From assembly GCA_025084515.1 (NCBI GenBank), contig JAJAGP010003256.1:1-64000 (forward strand): a stretch of 64,000 nt of DNA, read 5' to 3'. Shown one piece after another: positions 1 to 11,210 of this stretch. This DNA comes from Ancistrus triradiatus. Lineage: Eukaryota > Chordata > Actinopteri > Siluriformes > Loricariidae. Position 1 is the stretch's first letter. Each line of letters opens with the position of its first letter. A model generated the notes under the pieces. The model made no database searches. It worked only from the letters and a program-made list of their open reading frames with translations, and was not told the DNA's origin. Made by a program: the position numbers and the translations under genes.

Positions 1-480
1 TTCACAGTTTATCCCTTTCTTCCTAGCACCGTTTTCTCAAGTTCAGTAAGATTGGACTGATAGAATATGTAAACTGCCATCTCTAGTTTTCTTCACATAT
101 GATTTATGAAGTTTAAGTCTGGGCCGAGCCACACAAAGACAGTTCATTGTCATGCTGAAAGGTGAACTGGAGCTCACATACACTCTAGCTGATTTCCAAT
201 GTTTACTTCTATATTTGACTGCAAAGTCTTCCAGTCTCCCTGTTCCTGTTGCTGAGAAGCACCCAAATCATGACGCTGCCATCACCGTGTTTCACAAAAG
301 GGATGGTATTAACAAAATCATGAGCAGTGCCTTGTGTGCCACACACAGTCCTTTGAGAGCTGCCTAAACATTCATGTCTAATTTTGTCTGCTGTGATGCT
401 ACCTTTCTGGCAGGTTTTCCTGTTCCTAGACCTATAACTATGTCTGCACAAAGTTACTTAGACTTTATCGCATGGTTTTT
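1..480 (-). mobile_element. Tc1/mariner transposase remnant (3' part)
   Basis: On the minus strand a short reading frame carries the Tc1 signature PFVKHGDGSVMIWV (consensus VKHGGGSVMVWG). The far left reads like the C-terminal SNLTELE region. The copy is cut by the window edge, has stops, and shows no terminal repeat. It lies in rab21 intron 4. Confidence 0.7.
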
Positions 481-972
481 GTCCCGATGGTCTGTGTGAA
501 TTATGGAATGTAAATACACACGTTTCATTTTTAAGATCGTGAGATAGTTAATACAATTTTTCGTGTGTACACTCCAATTTCCTGAGTCATGTAATTAATT
601 AAAGCAAACAGGGCAAATCTGGCCACAAAAAGTGCCACAGCAAAGAGTATGAACATTTATGTTATGGGTTTTTTTCTTTCCCAAACACTTGCAAAAAGTT
701 ATAAAAACATGTTTTGCTTTATCGTTATGTATAAGTACTATTGCTGGGCAAAAAAACCACTTATGTATCTTTTTAAAATTAAATCTACAACACTAAACGT
801 GCAAAAATTATACAAGTATAGGAGTATGCGTCACTTAATGTCCATGATGCATTCTGTGAAATTGTGGAGTACACGGTTCTATTCCATTGTGAATTGCCAG
901 CACAAAAACAGTAAATACATGTTGCTAATAAAAACACATAGCGCACCCTAACCATATAAGCTCATAAGTAAA
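481..972. other. AT-rich intronic stretch, nothing recognised
   Basis: Part of rab21 intron 4. The reading frames here (for example 649-951 plus) are low-complexity and resemble no family I know. I see no transposon termini, RNA genes or splice-flanked exons. Confidence 0.5.
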
Positions 973-973
973 G

Positions 974-1800
974 GTATAACTACACTCATTGACAAAATAA
1001 TAACTCACCAAAAAGGAGTTGTGGGAATGGAATAAAATTTTATGTGTGTTGCTGTAATGATGACAAATGTAAATGATTACAACACTAGAGTGAAAGAATA
1101 AGTTTATTGGGGAAAACAATTGAATGGAGGTTCTAGTATCCTGTTAGGGTAATAGCCTGAATACAAGATGTGATACATTGGCCATTGGAAGCAGATAGGG
1201 TCCACATGGTATCCTGTGGCACATCTGCCAACAGATGTTGCAGTTGGGCACACCCATAGATTGCCAAAACTGGCATTCCAGCTGGTCCCATAAATGCTCG
1301 ATTGACAGTAAATCCAGTGACTGGGAAAGGTCAAGGACGTGTTGCAATCTGGCAGAGACATTCCCGGGAAACCCTTGATGTGTGTGGGAGGGCATTATTC
1401 TGCTGAAAAATACCGGTTGGATGCCCTGCCATTAGAGGCAACCTGTGGCCACAGGATGTCCTGCACATACTGCCGAGTTGTTAGTGCCCCTCCTATCACT
1501 ACTGAGGGTGACTAATTGTTGTATGCAATAGTTCCCTTGATCATCACTCCAGCACTTACAATAGTGTGTCAAGCAAAAGAGCTCACTATGAGGCCGTCAT
1601 CGGATCCCAAAGAAAAATTGGATTCGTCGCTAATGACGATACAGTTCCAGTCCACTGCATTCCAGGTTTCTCAATCATGACACCACTGCAAACAAAGTCG
1701 CTGGTGACTGGCTGTCAATGGCAGGACACAAAACTGTATGATCTGCTCGTGACTGTTGGCGATGAGCCAATGAGTACAAAATAATGCCTAATGAACTTTC
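974..1800 (-). mobile_element. Tc1-like (IS630 superfamily) element, 5'-truncated
   Basis: A possible terminal repeat, ACACTCATTGACAAAATAA, starts near 974. Inward on the minus strand, broken frames read like the C-terminal half of a DDE transposase. SIEHLWDQLECQFW corresponds to the SPDLNPIEHLWDQL block that holds the third catalytic acidic residue. About 1.5-1.6 kb the remaining sequence matches the part ahead of the catalytic aspartate block. Several frameshifts and stops are present, and the right part is cut where an L2 tail begins near 1813. Family assignment within Tc1/IS630 is uncertain. Confidence 0.6.
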
Positions 1801-1812
1801 TTTGCCTAAGGA

Positions 1813-2095
1813 AATAAAGTCAAGTCAGATTTATTTATACAGCATTGTCTCAAAGCAACTTTACAATTTTAGATTATCTTCTAATATCTACGACCAATCC
1901 CAAACTGAGCAAGCCTAGGGCGACAGTGGCAAGAAAAAAACTCCCTAAGCTTTATGAGAAAGAAACCTTGGGAGGACAAAGAGTCAAAAACGGACCCAAC
2001 CTCTTTGGGTGGCGTAGATGATAAATGTGAGAATGAAGCTAATTTAAACAAATAAGTCTTATTTACAGAAGGGATATAGGAGAGCAAGACCTTTT
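1813..2095 (-). mobile_element. L2-type LINE 3' end fragment
   Basis: Begins with the reversed tandem tail (AGTCAAGTCAG) and then the conserved 3' untranslated block with AAAGCAACTTTACAA and CTTGGGAGGA. The same block recurs at 18.4-18.56, 38.8-39.04, 40.2-40.38 and 60.38-60.6 kb, where it adjoins reverse transcriptase sequence. No coding part remains here. It is a typical 5'-truncated LINE insertion in rab21 intron 4. Confidence 0.75.
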
Positions 2096-2121
2096 CCCTG
2101 CAAAGAGTGTATTTTTAACAT

Positions 2122-2175
2122 ATACACTGCCTGGCCAAAAAAAGGTCACCACCTGGATTTAACTAAATAAATAAT
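2122..2175. mobile_element. Tc1-type terminal repeat fragment
   Basis: The sequence TATACACTGCCTGGCCAAAA followed by GGTCACCACCTGGATTTAAC looks like one end of a Tc1-family element, beginning after a TA. No partner end or transposase follows, so this is a solo end. Confidence 0.5.
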
Positions 2176-2178
2176 TAA

Positions 2179-2183
<5 letters not shown>

Positions 2184-2213
<30 letters not shown>
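2184..2213. repeat. A30 homopolymer
   Basis: Thirty consecutive A residues directly after an AT-rich stretch. It may be the tail of a retroposed insertion or simple slippage; no LINE or SINE body adjoins on the left. Confidence 0.9.
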
Positions 2214-2216
<3 letters not shown>

Positions 2217-2234
2217 AGCTTTCACATAACGATA

Positions 2235-2757
2235 ATTATCGCATTGATGATTCTGTTTTAAACTTGGCACCTTTGTGCAGTGGTCCCAAATCTCTCATCA
2301 TCAAGGACAGACATTGCAGAAGCAGTTTCTGTTCAGAGTTGCAATAATTCCCCCCCCCCATTTCCTTTTCCATTTGTACACAATCTGTCTGACTGTGGAT
2401 TGGTGGATTCCAAACTCTTTAGAGATAGTTTGTAACCTTTTATACAACCTGGTGAAGCATCAAGGACTGATGAACAGTTACAGGAAATGTTTAGCTGCAG
2501 TTACTGCTGCACAGGTGGTAACGCACGATTCTAAAAGCAAAGGGTCACACACTTTTTGCCAACTCACTAAGATGTAATATTGGATCATTTTCCCCCATAA
2601 ATAAATGACCAAGTATAATTTTTTGTCTCATTTGTGTAACTGGGTTCTCTTTATCTACTTTAAGACTTGTGTGAAAATCTGACGATGTTTTTAGGTCATA
2701 TTTATTCAGAAATGTAGAAAATTCTAAAGGGTTCACAAACTTTCAAGCACGACAGTA
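2235..2757. mobile_element. Scrambled Tc1 copy (family with TGTGAACCCTTTAGAA ends)
   Basis: Two parts of the same Tc1 family face opposite ways. About 2275-2463 is the minus-strand N-terminal helix-turn-helix region (the 'TTTGTACACAATCTGTCTGA' segment). About 2464-2757 is the plus-strand transposase 3' end and right terminal repeat, ending in CTTTCAAGCACGACAGTA. The better copy at 20222-21852 shows the expected order. The centre of the transposase is missing and one arm is inverted. Confidence 0.65.
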
Positions 2758-2902
2758 GGGTCAATATATCGCAAATTATAATTCATTTGTACTCATTCAA
2801 CATGCTGTCTTCTTTCCTTTCCCTTTAACCATTATAATCATCATACTGGCAGTGGTTTATAGTGGGAGCTAGTGGTTGGGATAACACACTGATGTAATAA
2901 TA

Positions 2903-4481
2903 CAGTGGTATGAAAAAGTTTGGGTACCCCTGATAATTTGTCATGATTTTCTTTTATAAATCATTGGTTGTCCAGCTCAGCAGTTTCAGGTAAATATATC
3001 ATATAGCAGATGAACACCGTGATATTTCAGAAGTGAAATTAAGTTTATAGGTTTTACAGAAAGTGTGCAGTAATTATTCAAACAAAATTAGGCAGGTGCA
3101 TAAATTTTGGCACCCTTGTCATTTGAATACCTTTAGCACTAAATATTGGAACACAAAATTTGTTTTGTAAGCTCATTGACCCTTGATCTACATACACAAG
3201 TGAATCCAACTATGAGAAAGTGTTAAGGTGGCCAATTGGAAGTTTTTCTCCTCTTTGCATCTTCTCTGAAGAGTGGCAACATGGGAGCCTCAGAACAACT
3301 CTCAAATGGCCTGAAAACAAAGGTTGTTCAAACATCATGGTTTCAGGGAAAGGGAAAAAAGCTCTCTCAGAGATTTCAGCTGTCAGTTTCCACTGTGAGG
3401 AACATAGTGAGGCAATGGAAGACCACAGGCACAGTTCTAGTTAAGGAACTCCCGAAGTGGCAGACCAAGAAAAATCTCAGATAGGTAGAGGCGAAGGATG
3501 GTGAGAACAGTCATAGTCAAGTCACAGACCACCTCCGAAGACTACAACCTCATCTTGCTGCAGATGGTGTCACTGTTCATCGTTCAACTATACAGCGCAC
3601 TTTGCACAAGGAGAGGCTGTATGGGAGAGTAATGCAGAAGAAGCCTTTTCTGCAGACACGCCACAAAACAGAGTCACTTGAGGTGTGCTACAGCACATTT
3701 TGGACAATCCAGCTTCATTTTGGAATAAAGTGCTGTGTACTGATGAAACCTAAAATTGAGTTATCTGGACATAACAAGGAACGGAAAAAAGAACAACAGC
3801 ATCCCAAGACAAACACCTGCTACCCACAGTAAAATTGGTGGCGGTTCCATAATGCCCGCGGGACTGTGTGGCCAGTGCAGGTACTAGGAATCTTGTTAAA
3901 ATTGAGGGTCGCATGGATTCCAGTTAATATCTCCAGATTCTTAAGAACAATGTTCAAGAATCAGTGACAAAGTTGCACCGAGGCCAACGACCCCAAACCC
4001 TGCTCATAATCTACTAAGGCATTCATGCAGAGGAACCAGTACAACGTTCTGGAATGGCCATCTCAGTCCCCAGACATGAATATTACTGAAAATGTGGGCT
4101 GTCCATGCTTGGAAACCATCAAAGATGACTGAACTGGAGATGTTTCTAAAGAAGAATGGTCCAAAGCACCTTCAACCAGAATCCAGACTGGAAGCTGTAG
4201 GAAGCGTTTAGCGGCTGTTATTTCTACAAAATGAGGATCTACTAAATATTGATGTAATTTTTCTGCTGGGGTGCCCAAATTTATGCACCTGCCTAATTTT
4301 GTTTGAATAATTACTGCACACTTTCTGTAAATCCTATACACTTCATTTCACTTCTCAAATATCACTGTGTTCATCTGCTATATGATATATTTAACTCAAG
4401 TTGCTGATCTGAACAACCAATGATTTATAAACTAAAATCATGAAAATTATCAGGGTGCCCCAAACTTTTTTCTTACCACTG
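2903..4481 (+). mobile_element. Tc1/mariner element, full length, inactive (copy 1)
   Basis: Starts CAGTGGTATGAAAAAGTTTG after a TA and ends with the inverted ACTTTTTTCTTACCACTG before a TA, giving 1.58 kb. The terminal inverted repeats are about 200 bp, the long IR/DR type of fish Tc1 elements. Inside, plus-strand fragments read like a Tc1 transposase, with a helix-turn-helix near 3.3-3.45 kb (QRFQLSVSTVRNIVRQWK) and a C-terminal region near 4.0-4.2 kb. Many frameshifts break it. A second copy at 32907-34542 shares its structure. It ends 226 bp inside intron 4 from the exon 4 splice donor. Confidence 0.88.
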
Positions 4482-4707
4482 TACATCTTGTATGGTAAAC
4501 CAAGAGGAGTAAACAAAGAAAAATGACTGATCACTTCAAGGTAACAACTGAGAGACAGTTTTAACAACCATTTTACATTCAAAACTTAATCAAAATCAGT
4601 ACTCTTGCATACTCTTACATGCAGTATATTGCCTTAAGCACATCAATCTGATTCCTTTTTTTGGATATATGATCATTTTGTATATGGTAAAGAATCACAT
4701 GGCTTAC

Positions 4708-4771
4708 CTACTATACATAAGCATATTTCATTCCCCAGCATTTTCCTTAATTCTTTCACCCAGTTTTTCAC
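4708..4771 (-). CDS. rab21: rab21 exon 4
   Basis: The 64 bp exon encodes VKNWVKELRKMLGNEICLCI, then V and the first base of the next codon (a glycine codon in RAB21). The acceptor reads GTTTGTCAG before the exon and the donor reads TAG|GTAAGCC, both on the minus strand. The segment is the alpha-3 helix and the beta-5 strand leading to the guanine-specificity NKxD motif, which begins in the next exon outside the window. Length and phase fit exon 3 (phase 0 in, phase 1 out). I see no damage. Confidence 0.96.
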
Positions 4772-5687
4772 CTGACAAACAGGAAAGAGTTAAAACAAAC
4801 ACACAAAACTGGTAATTAGTAACTGCAACATGAGATATTGATCATAAATATGCCATAGCAAAAATAACAGATTTAAAGACTTGATTCAAGAATTTCAACC
4901 CAAAATGTGTTTCAAAAGCCATCAATGCATGTGTTATGGGAAAACATTGTAAACACAATACAAAATACAATGTTCTTTTAAGGTTTCACAGACCTGTAGC
5001 TATTCTCACTGTGCACCTGAACATTATTTTGTGGGGCCCTACGAAATTCACTTAATTTTTTTCCTCACTTCAGCCAGGTATACATGTTAAGCAGTTTATA
5101 ATGTGAAACATACAATGCATGGAATCTCAACAGACTGACAACAGCAGAATGAAATGTGCTTAATACCTCAGTGATTCTTAATATTGTGCTTTCACAGGGT
5201 TCGACTTCATAACAATTTAGTTGATCAATTTTCCACAATATCTTCCTTACAGTGGTGTATTAAAGTTCGAGAAACCGCAGCAAAACAACTTCAGCAAAAC
5301 AGCCCAATGCTATATTGTCTGGCAAAGAAAGTCACAAACTAATATTTAACTGGACCGAATTTAGCTTTTATTACAAGCTAAAATGCAAACCATTCTGTAA
5401 AGTTGTCTTGAGCACAGCCCAAGAACTTTCAAGTTCGGTTCAGGACTGTGGTAGAAAATTCATTTGTGAAACTCCACAGAAATACTCATGTTTTCAAATG
5501 TAGTTTAGGAGTGTCTACAAAGTGTACATACTGTATAAAATAAGCTCCCTTGACAAAAAATTATTCGCACCGCGGTCTTAAGGTGTTGGTAACTTCAAGC
5601 TCCTGCAGATGGCATTGCACAGTGAGTGCAACAGCAGATACACCAGCAAACTGTGCAGCAAAAGATGAGGTCCTTTCTCTTACTTTA
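4772..5687. other. rab21 intron 3, right-flank unique sequence
   Basis: AT-rich intron sequence beside exon 4. Short frames (for example 5315-5503 plus) have no recognisable domain. I found no transposon termini until the dispersed repeat that starts near 5.69 kb. Confidence 0.5.
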
Positions 5688-6071
5688 AATCTATAAGGTG
5701 GAGCAATATGGTAGATTTGTGTAATTGTGTGCACAGTGAGAGTGCCTAGTTTTTAAAAAAACTAGGCTGATCCAATCATACCAACAAAGCATGCAATCAC
5801 ACCACGACCACATCAGTGTCACTGCTGTCAGTGCTGAGAATGATCTACCACCCATACAGTACCTAATCTGTGGTGGTCCTTTGGAGGTTCTGACCATTAA
5901 AGAACAGAGTAAGAGAGACTAAAACTATGTAGAGAAACCGACTGACTACTGTATGTAAATGTATAACTACCAAGTGCATCTATACAGTAAATGGAACTGA
6001 TAAAATGGACACTGTAGAAACAAGGATTCTTATAAAGCAGCTGATGAAAAACAAGGATTCTGGTCAGTGTC
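5688..6071 (+). repeat. Dispersed teleost repeat, class uncertain
   Basis: Contains the phrases AAGGTGGAGCAATATGG, GTCAGTGTCACTGC, GCTGAGAATGATC and TGGTGGTCCT, then GTAGAGAAAC and CTGATAAAATGGACA. I recognise this as a common fish interspersed repeat, probably a non-autonomous DNA transposon. It has no coding capacity. Its right end runs into the GT microsatellite. Confidence 0.5.

Positions 6072-6119
<48 letters not shown>
6072..6119. repeat. (GT)n/(GC)n microsatellite
   Basis: A run of about 19 GT repeats, then alternating GC. The purine-pyrimidine alternation is the type that can adopt Z-DNA. It sits at the edge of the dispersed repeat. Confidence 0.95.
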
Positions 6120-6120
<1 letters not shown>

Positions 6121-6441
6121 AGTCTTCGATCGTCATCTCACTTACCTCTATTACACATGTATATAGGCAGTGACATTCATACCTGATGCTGACATACTGT
6201 GTGTGACTGAGCAGCCCTACTGATCATACAATCACATTTACAAATGTATACAGATGTATACAGAATTGTATCTTTGGCTCATAAGCATCTTTATCCAACA
6301 GGGGAGGTAAAAACGGGGAGTGTTCAGTAGCACTCACTGAAGACTTGGCGGCTTAACGGGGTAGAATTTCATTGCTGGCAAGACATTTTTACTTCAACAA
6401 TAATGTCAATTTTATTTGTGATAGGTGTGGGCTTGTAGATA

Positions 6442-7713
6442 CAGTGGGGTGAAAAAGTGTTTGCCCCCTTCCTGATTTCCTATTTTTTTGCATCTTTGTC
6501 AGACTTAAGTGTTTCGGAACATCAAACCAATTTAAATATTAGTCAAAGACAACACAAGTAAACAAAAATTCAGTTTTTATATGAAGGTGTTTATTATTAA
6601 GGGAGTAAAAAATCCAAACCTACTTGCCACTGTGTGAAAAAGTGATTAACCCCCCCCCCCTTAACAATAAACACAACTTAACTATGGTTTATCACACCGA
6701 CTCATCCAAGAGGCCACAAAAGACTCCACAACAACATCCAAAAAACTGCAGGCCTCACTTGCCTCAGTTAAGGTTCATGCCTCCACCATAAGAAAGAGAC
6801 TGGGCAAAAATGGCCTGCATGGCAGAGTTCCAAGACCAAAACCACTGCTGAGCTAAAAGGACATTAAAGCTTGTCACAATTTTTCCAGAACACATCTTGT
6901 TGATCCCCAAGACTTTGGGGAAAAACATTCTGTGGACTGACGAGACAAATGTTGAACTCCTTGGAAGATGGGTGTCCCATTACATCTGGTGTAAAAGTAA
7001 CACAGCATTTCAGAAAAAGAACATTATACCAACAGTAAAATATGGTGGTGGTAGTGTGATGGTCTGGAACTTCTTTTGCTGCTTCAGGACCTGTAAGACT
7101 GTGATAAATGGAACTATGAATTCTGCTGTCTACCAAAAAATCCTGAGAGAATGTCCGGCCATCTGTTCATGACCTCAAGCTGAAACGAACTTGGGCTCTG
7201 CAGCAGGACAATGATCCAAAACACACCAGCAAGTCCACCTCTGAATGGCTGAAGAAAGACAAAATGAAGACTTGAGTGGCCTAGTCAAAGTCCTGACCTC
7301 CTATTGAAATGCTGTGGCATAATCTTAAAAAAGCCATTCATGCTCAAAAACCCTAAAATGTTCCTGAATTACAACAATTATTTAAAGATGAGTGACCAAA
7401 AATCTTCCACAACGCTGTAAAAGACTCATTGTAAGTTATCATAGGTAGCAGTTGTTGCTGCTAAGGGCGGCCCAACCAGTTTTTAAGTTTATTGGGCAAT
7501 CACTTTTTCACACAGGGCCATGTAGGTTTGGATTTTTTTCCTCCCTTAATAATGAACACCTTCATTTAAAAACTGCATTTTGTGTTTACTTGTGCTTGTC
7601 TTTGAGTAATTATTTCAATTGGTTTTGATGTTCCCAAAAACTTAAAGTGTGACAAACACACACAAAAAATAGTAAATCAGGAAAGGAAGCAAACACTTTT
7701 TCACACACCACTG
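6442..7713 (+). mobile_element. Tc1/mariner element with internal deletion
   Basis: Bounded by TA, beginning CAGTGGGGTGAAAAAGTGTT and ending CTTTTTCACACACCACTG before TA. The body is only 1.27 kb because most of the N-terminal DNA-binding region is missing. The readable plus-strand frame (6897-7172) has the first catalytic block WTDETNVELLG and the YGGGSVMVW block. About 7206 the QQDNDPKHTS block appears in another frame. A C10 run near 6650 and several frameshifts confirm decay. Confidence 0.85.
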
Positions 7714-7734
7714 TAGTCAGTCTGAAGTGAAACA

Positions 7735-8285
7735 CAACCACTGAGCATCCTGTTGAAAAAGTTCTGGTCACAGGAGACTCTTACGCGAAGATTAGCTAAC
7801 CCTTTAGGAACACCAGGAGCTAGGGTTACATGTATGCCAAAAGCCAGTATGCCAGACATTATAGGGAGGCATTAGAGTGCTCCATAGTCATAGATTCTCT
7901 AAAACAGTTATTCATACAGGGGATGATATATGCCTTCGCCAGGTCAGAGGTGAGACTAAAGCTAATTTTGGTGGTTAAAGTCGCAAAGGTGATTTCCGAT
8001 GCAATAGTGGTGCCCTGGACCCATCCAATGTGGCAAGGTGACCAAGCCTAACAGCAGGTTATGGTCACTGAACTGCAGGCTTTCCAAGTGGTGCTCTGAA
8101 AATCAATGTGGGCTTTAGGGACAATTGGACAATTGATAGACAACCTCTGAGGGTATGTCAGGCCTTTTAGGGGAGACCGCATCTAGTAGATATGATGTGA
8201 AGGGCTGATGACAGTGAATTCAATCTGGGAGGGCCTTGACTGATATAAGCCCAGGCTTTCATCATCCAATTAACCTTAATATATA
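7735..8285 (+). pseudogene. L2-type LINE ORF1 fragment (SGNH-hydrolase-like)
   Basis: Homologous to the ORF1 region of the larger L2 copy at 28384-28900. Shared blocks include CACTGAGCATCCTGTTGAAAA (the VEK-VLVTGDS region), AGATTCTCTA, and CCAATGTGGCAAGGTGACCA. The plus-strand protein shows VLVTGDS, the block I nucleophile motif of SGNH hydrolases, and MWQGDQA further on. Stops and frameshifts are frequent. No EN/RT part follows, so this is an isolated fragment between two Tc1 elements. Confidence 0.62.
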
Positions 8286-8303
8286 ACTTAATATATATTT
8301 ATA

Positions 8304-9843
8304 CACTGTCTCAAAAAAAAATAAAGGGAACACTTAAACACACAATATAACACCAAGAAAATCAAAACTTCTGTGAAATCAAACTGTCCACTTAGGAAGC
8401 AACACTGATTGACCATCAGTTTTTCACAAGTTTGTTGTGCAAATGGAATAGACAACAGGTGAAATGATTGGCAATTAGCAAGACTCACTCTATAAAGGAG
8501 TGGTTCCTGCAGGTGGGGACCACAGGGACCACTTCTCAGTACCTATGCTTTCTGGGCTGATGTTTTGGGGGTCACTTTTGAATGTTGGTGGGTAGCATGA
8601 GACGGACTCTACAACCCCACACACGTGGCTCATGTAGTGCAGCTCATCCATGATGGCAGATCAATGCAAGCTGTGGCAAGAAGGTTTTCTGTGTCTGTCA
8701 GCGTAGTGGTCCAGAGGCCCTGGGAGGCACAACCAGGAGACAGGCCAGTACACCTTCTTTGCCACAAAATTTACTTCCAGCAGGCCACATATGTGCATGT
8801 GTCTGCACAAACGGTTAGTTAGAAACCGACTTCATGAGGATGGTAATGAGGGCCCGACGTCCCACAGATGGGGGTTGTGCTCACAGCCACAACACCAATG
8901 CAGGACACTTGGCATTTGCCAGAGAACACCCGGATTGGCAAATTCGCCCCACTGGTGCCCTGTGCCCTTCACAGATAAAAGCAGGTTCAACACTGAGCAC
9001 CGTGACTGACGTTGACAGGAGTCTGAAGATGCCACTGGAGAGCGATCTGCTTCCTACACGAATCCTTCAGCATGACCGGTTTTGGCAGTGAGTCAGTAAT
9101 GGTGTGGGGTGGCATTTCTCTGAGGGCCCACAGCCCTCCATGTGCTCACCAGAGGTAGCCTGACTGCCATTAGGTATGGAGATGAGAATCCTCAGACCCC
9201 CTTGTGAGACCATATGCGGTGCGGTTGGCCCTGGGTTCCTCCTAAGCAGGACAATGCCTAGACCTCATGTGGCTGGAGTGTGGTCAGCAGTTCCTGCAAG
9301 ATGAAGGCATTGAAGCTATGGACTGGCCCGTTCCCCAGACCTGAATACGATTGAGCCATAGCATCTGGGACATCATGTCCTCGCTCCATCCACCAACGTC
9401 AAATTGCACCACAGGACTGGTCCAAGAGTTGCGGATGCTTTAGTCCATGTGTTGGGATGGAGATCCTTCAGGAGACCACCATCCCCACCTTGGTAGTCAT
9501 CAGGAGCATGCCCAGGTTGTTGTAGGGAGGTCATACAGGCACATGGAGGCCGCACACAATACTGAGGCCTCATTTTGACTTTTTTTAATGACATGACCAC
9601 CACATCGACGTTGGATCAGCCTGTTGTGTGTTTTTCACTCCCACTTAATTTTGCGTGTGACTCCAAAATCCAGGCCTTCATAAATTTGGATTGCATTTTG
9701 ATTTTTCAATTTGATTTTGGGGATTTGTTGGCAGCACATTCAACTTTGTACAGAACAAGTATTCTTATAAGAAACATTTCATTCATCAGATCTAGGATGT
9801 GTTTATTCAGTGTTCCCTTTGTTTTTTTTGAGCTTGAGCAGTA
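8304..9843 (+). mobile_element. Tc1-like (IS630 superfamily) element, near full length, inactive
   Basis: Left end ACACTGTCTCAAAAAAAAAT with AAAGGGAACAC; right end GTGTTCCCTTTGTTTTTTTTG, giving about 1.54 kb of inverted-repeat-bounded element. Plus-strand fragments cover a helix-turn-helix N-terminus (near 8.62-8.72 kb, MQAVARRFSVSVSVV), FTDKSRFN (catalytic Asp block with E to K change, near 8.97 kb), GSVMVWGGIS and the C-terminal HIWD-like region near 9.36 kb. A segment after the HTH is deleted and the frame is broken many times. Confidence 0.82.
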
Positions 9844-10062
9844 TATGTACATGTATAGAATAGAATAGAATAGAAAGCCTTTATTGTCATTTATCTAATA
9901 CGCCGCATACACAAGTAGACATAAAACAATGAGATTGGAAGCTTCTTCTTAAGGTGCACACCGCATAATAGAAAGAAAAAACAAAACTAAGACAAAACTA
10001 AGACTACTAGTGCAAAAAATACGCAAAAAACTGTGCAAAAGTTTTCTGTATTGTGTGATATG

Positions 10063-10887
10063 TCAGTAGTGCAGGTTCCCGTTTAGCATTGTGATGGCTT
10101 TGGGAAAGAAGCTGTCCCTGAGTCTATTTGTTTTGGCCGGTATGGACCTGTAGCGCCTACCAGAAGGCAACAGGTTGAAGAGTGGGAAGCTGGGGTGGGT
10201 ATTGTCCTTGAGAATGTTTCTGGTTCTGGTGAGACAGCGGGAGTGATAAATGGAGTCTATGGAAGGCAAAGAGCAGCCAATGATTTTTTCCGCAGTGTTG
10301 GTCAGCCTCTGCAGTCTTCTTCTGTCAGCTTCTGTGCAACTGGAGTGCCACACTGACACAGCATAGGTCAGCAGGCTCTCGATGGTGGAACGGTAGAAGG
10401 TCACCAGCAGGCTTGTGTGTTGTTTCTTCCTGAGTACCCTCAAGAAGTGTAGCCGCTGCTGGGCCTTCTTGACCAGTGCAGAAGTGTTGACGGACCAGGA
10501 GAGGTCTGCAGAGATGTGTACACCAAGGAATTTAAACGATTCTACTCGCTCCACACGTTCGCCGTTGATGTACAGGGGGGCAGGGGCATCCCTGTTTCGC
10601 CGGAAGTCCAGGATGAGTTCTTTAGTCTTGGTTATGTTTAGTGCCAAGTTGTTAGCTGCACTCCACTCCCCAAGTTTCAGGACCTCATCTCTGTACGCTG
10701 CCTCGTCACCCCCTGTTATCTGTCCCACCACCGTTGTGTCATTAGCAAATTTCACAATGATGTTCTCTGGGTGGGCAGGACAGCAGTCGGATGTGTAGAG
10801 TGAGTAGAGAAGTGGGCTCAGCACACAGCCCTGTGGGGAGCCGGTGCTGAGGGTACGGATGGAAGAGAAGTGAGGCCCCAGTTTCAC
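10063..10887 (-). pseudogene. LINE reverse transcriptase, C-terminal half
   Basis: A 274-codon open frame. It starts in the RT fingers/palm (TGSPQGCVLSPLLYSLY, motif B), then the active-site motif C, then the thumb and C-terminal region ending FFPKAITMLNGNLHY. The motif C tetrad reads FAND instead of the expected FADD (KFANDTTVVG). One of the two metal-binding aspartates is therefore asparagine, which should abolish polymerase activity even though the frame is long. The frame continues from 11211-12137 only after a frameshift. Confidence 0.85.
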
Positions 10888-11210
10888 CTGCTGTGGTCGG
10901 TTGATCAGAAAGTCCCTGATCCAGGAGCAGGTTGATGATGGAAGCCCCAGATTGGTTAGCTTGGGGATTAAAATGTCCGGTATTATTGTATTGAAGGGCT
11001 ATAGTCAACGAAGAGCATCCTGACGTAGCTCCCCCGTTTCTCCAGGTGAGTTAGTACTGAGTGAAGGGCGGTGGCTATTGCATCTTCTGTGGATCTGTTT
11101 GTCCAGTATGCAAACTGTCCAGGGTATGGGGGAGACAGGTTCTGATGTGTTTTAGAACCAGTTTCTCAAAGCACTTTGTGATGACCGGTGTGAGTGCTAT
11201 TGGGCGGAAG

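Noticed and set aside
1..4700. Possible further rab21 exons left of exon 4
   Set aside because: I looked on the minus strand for the NKID and TSAK motifs and found only transposon and AT-rich sequence, so the next exon must be outside the window.
10415..10798. 127-codon plus-strand frame
   Set aside because: It lies antisense to the LINE reverse transcriptase frame and has no independent signal.
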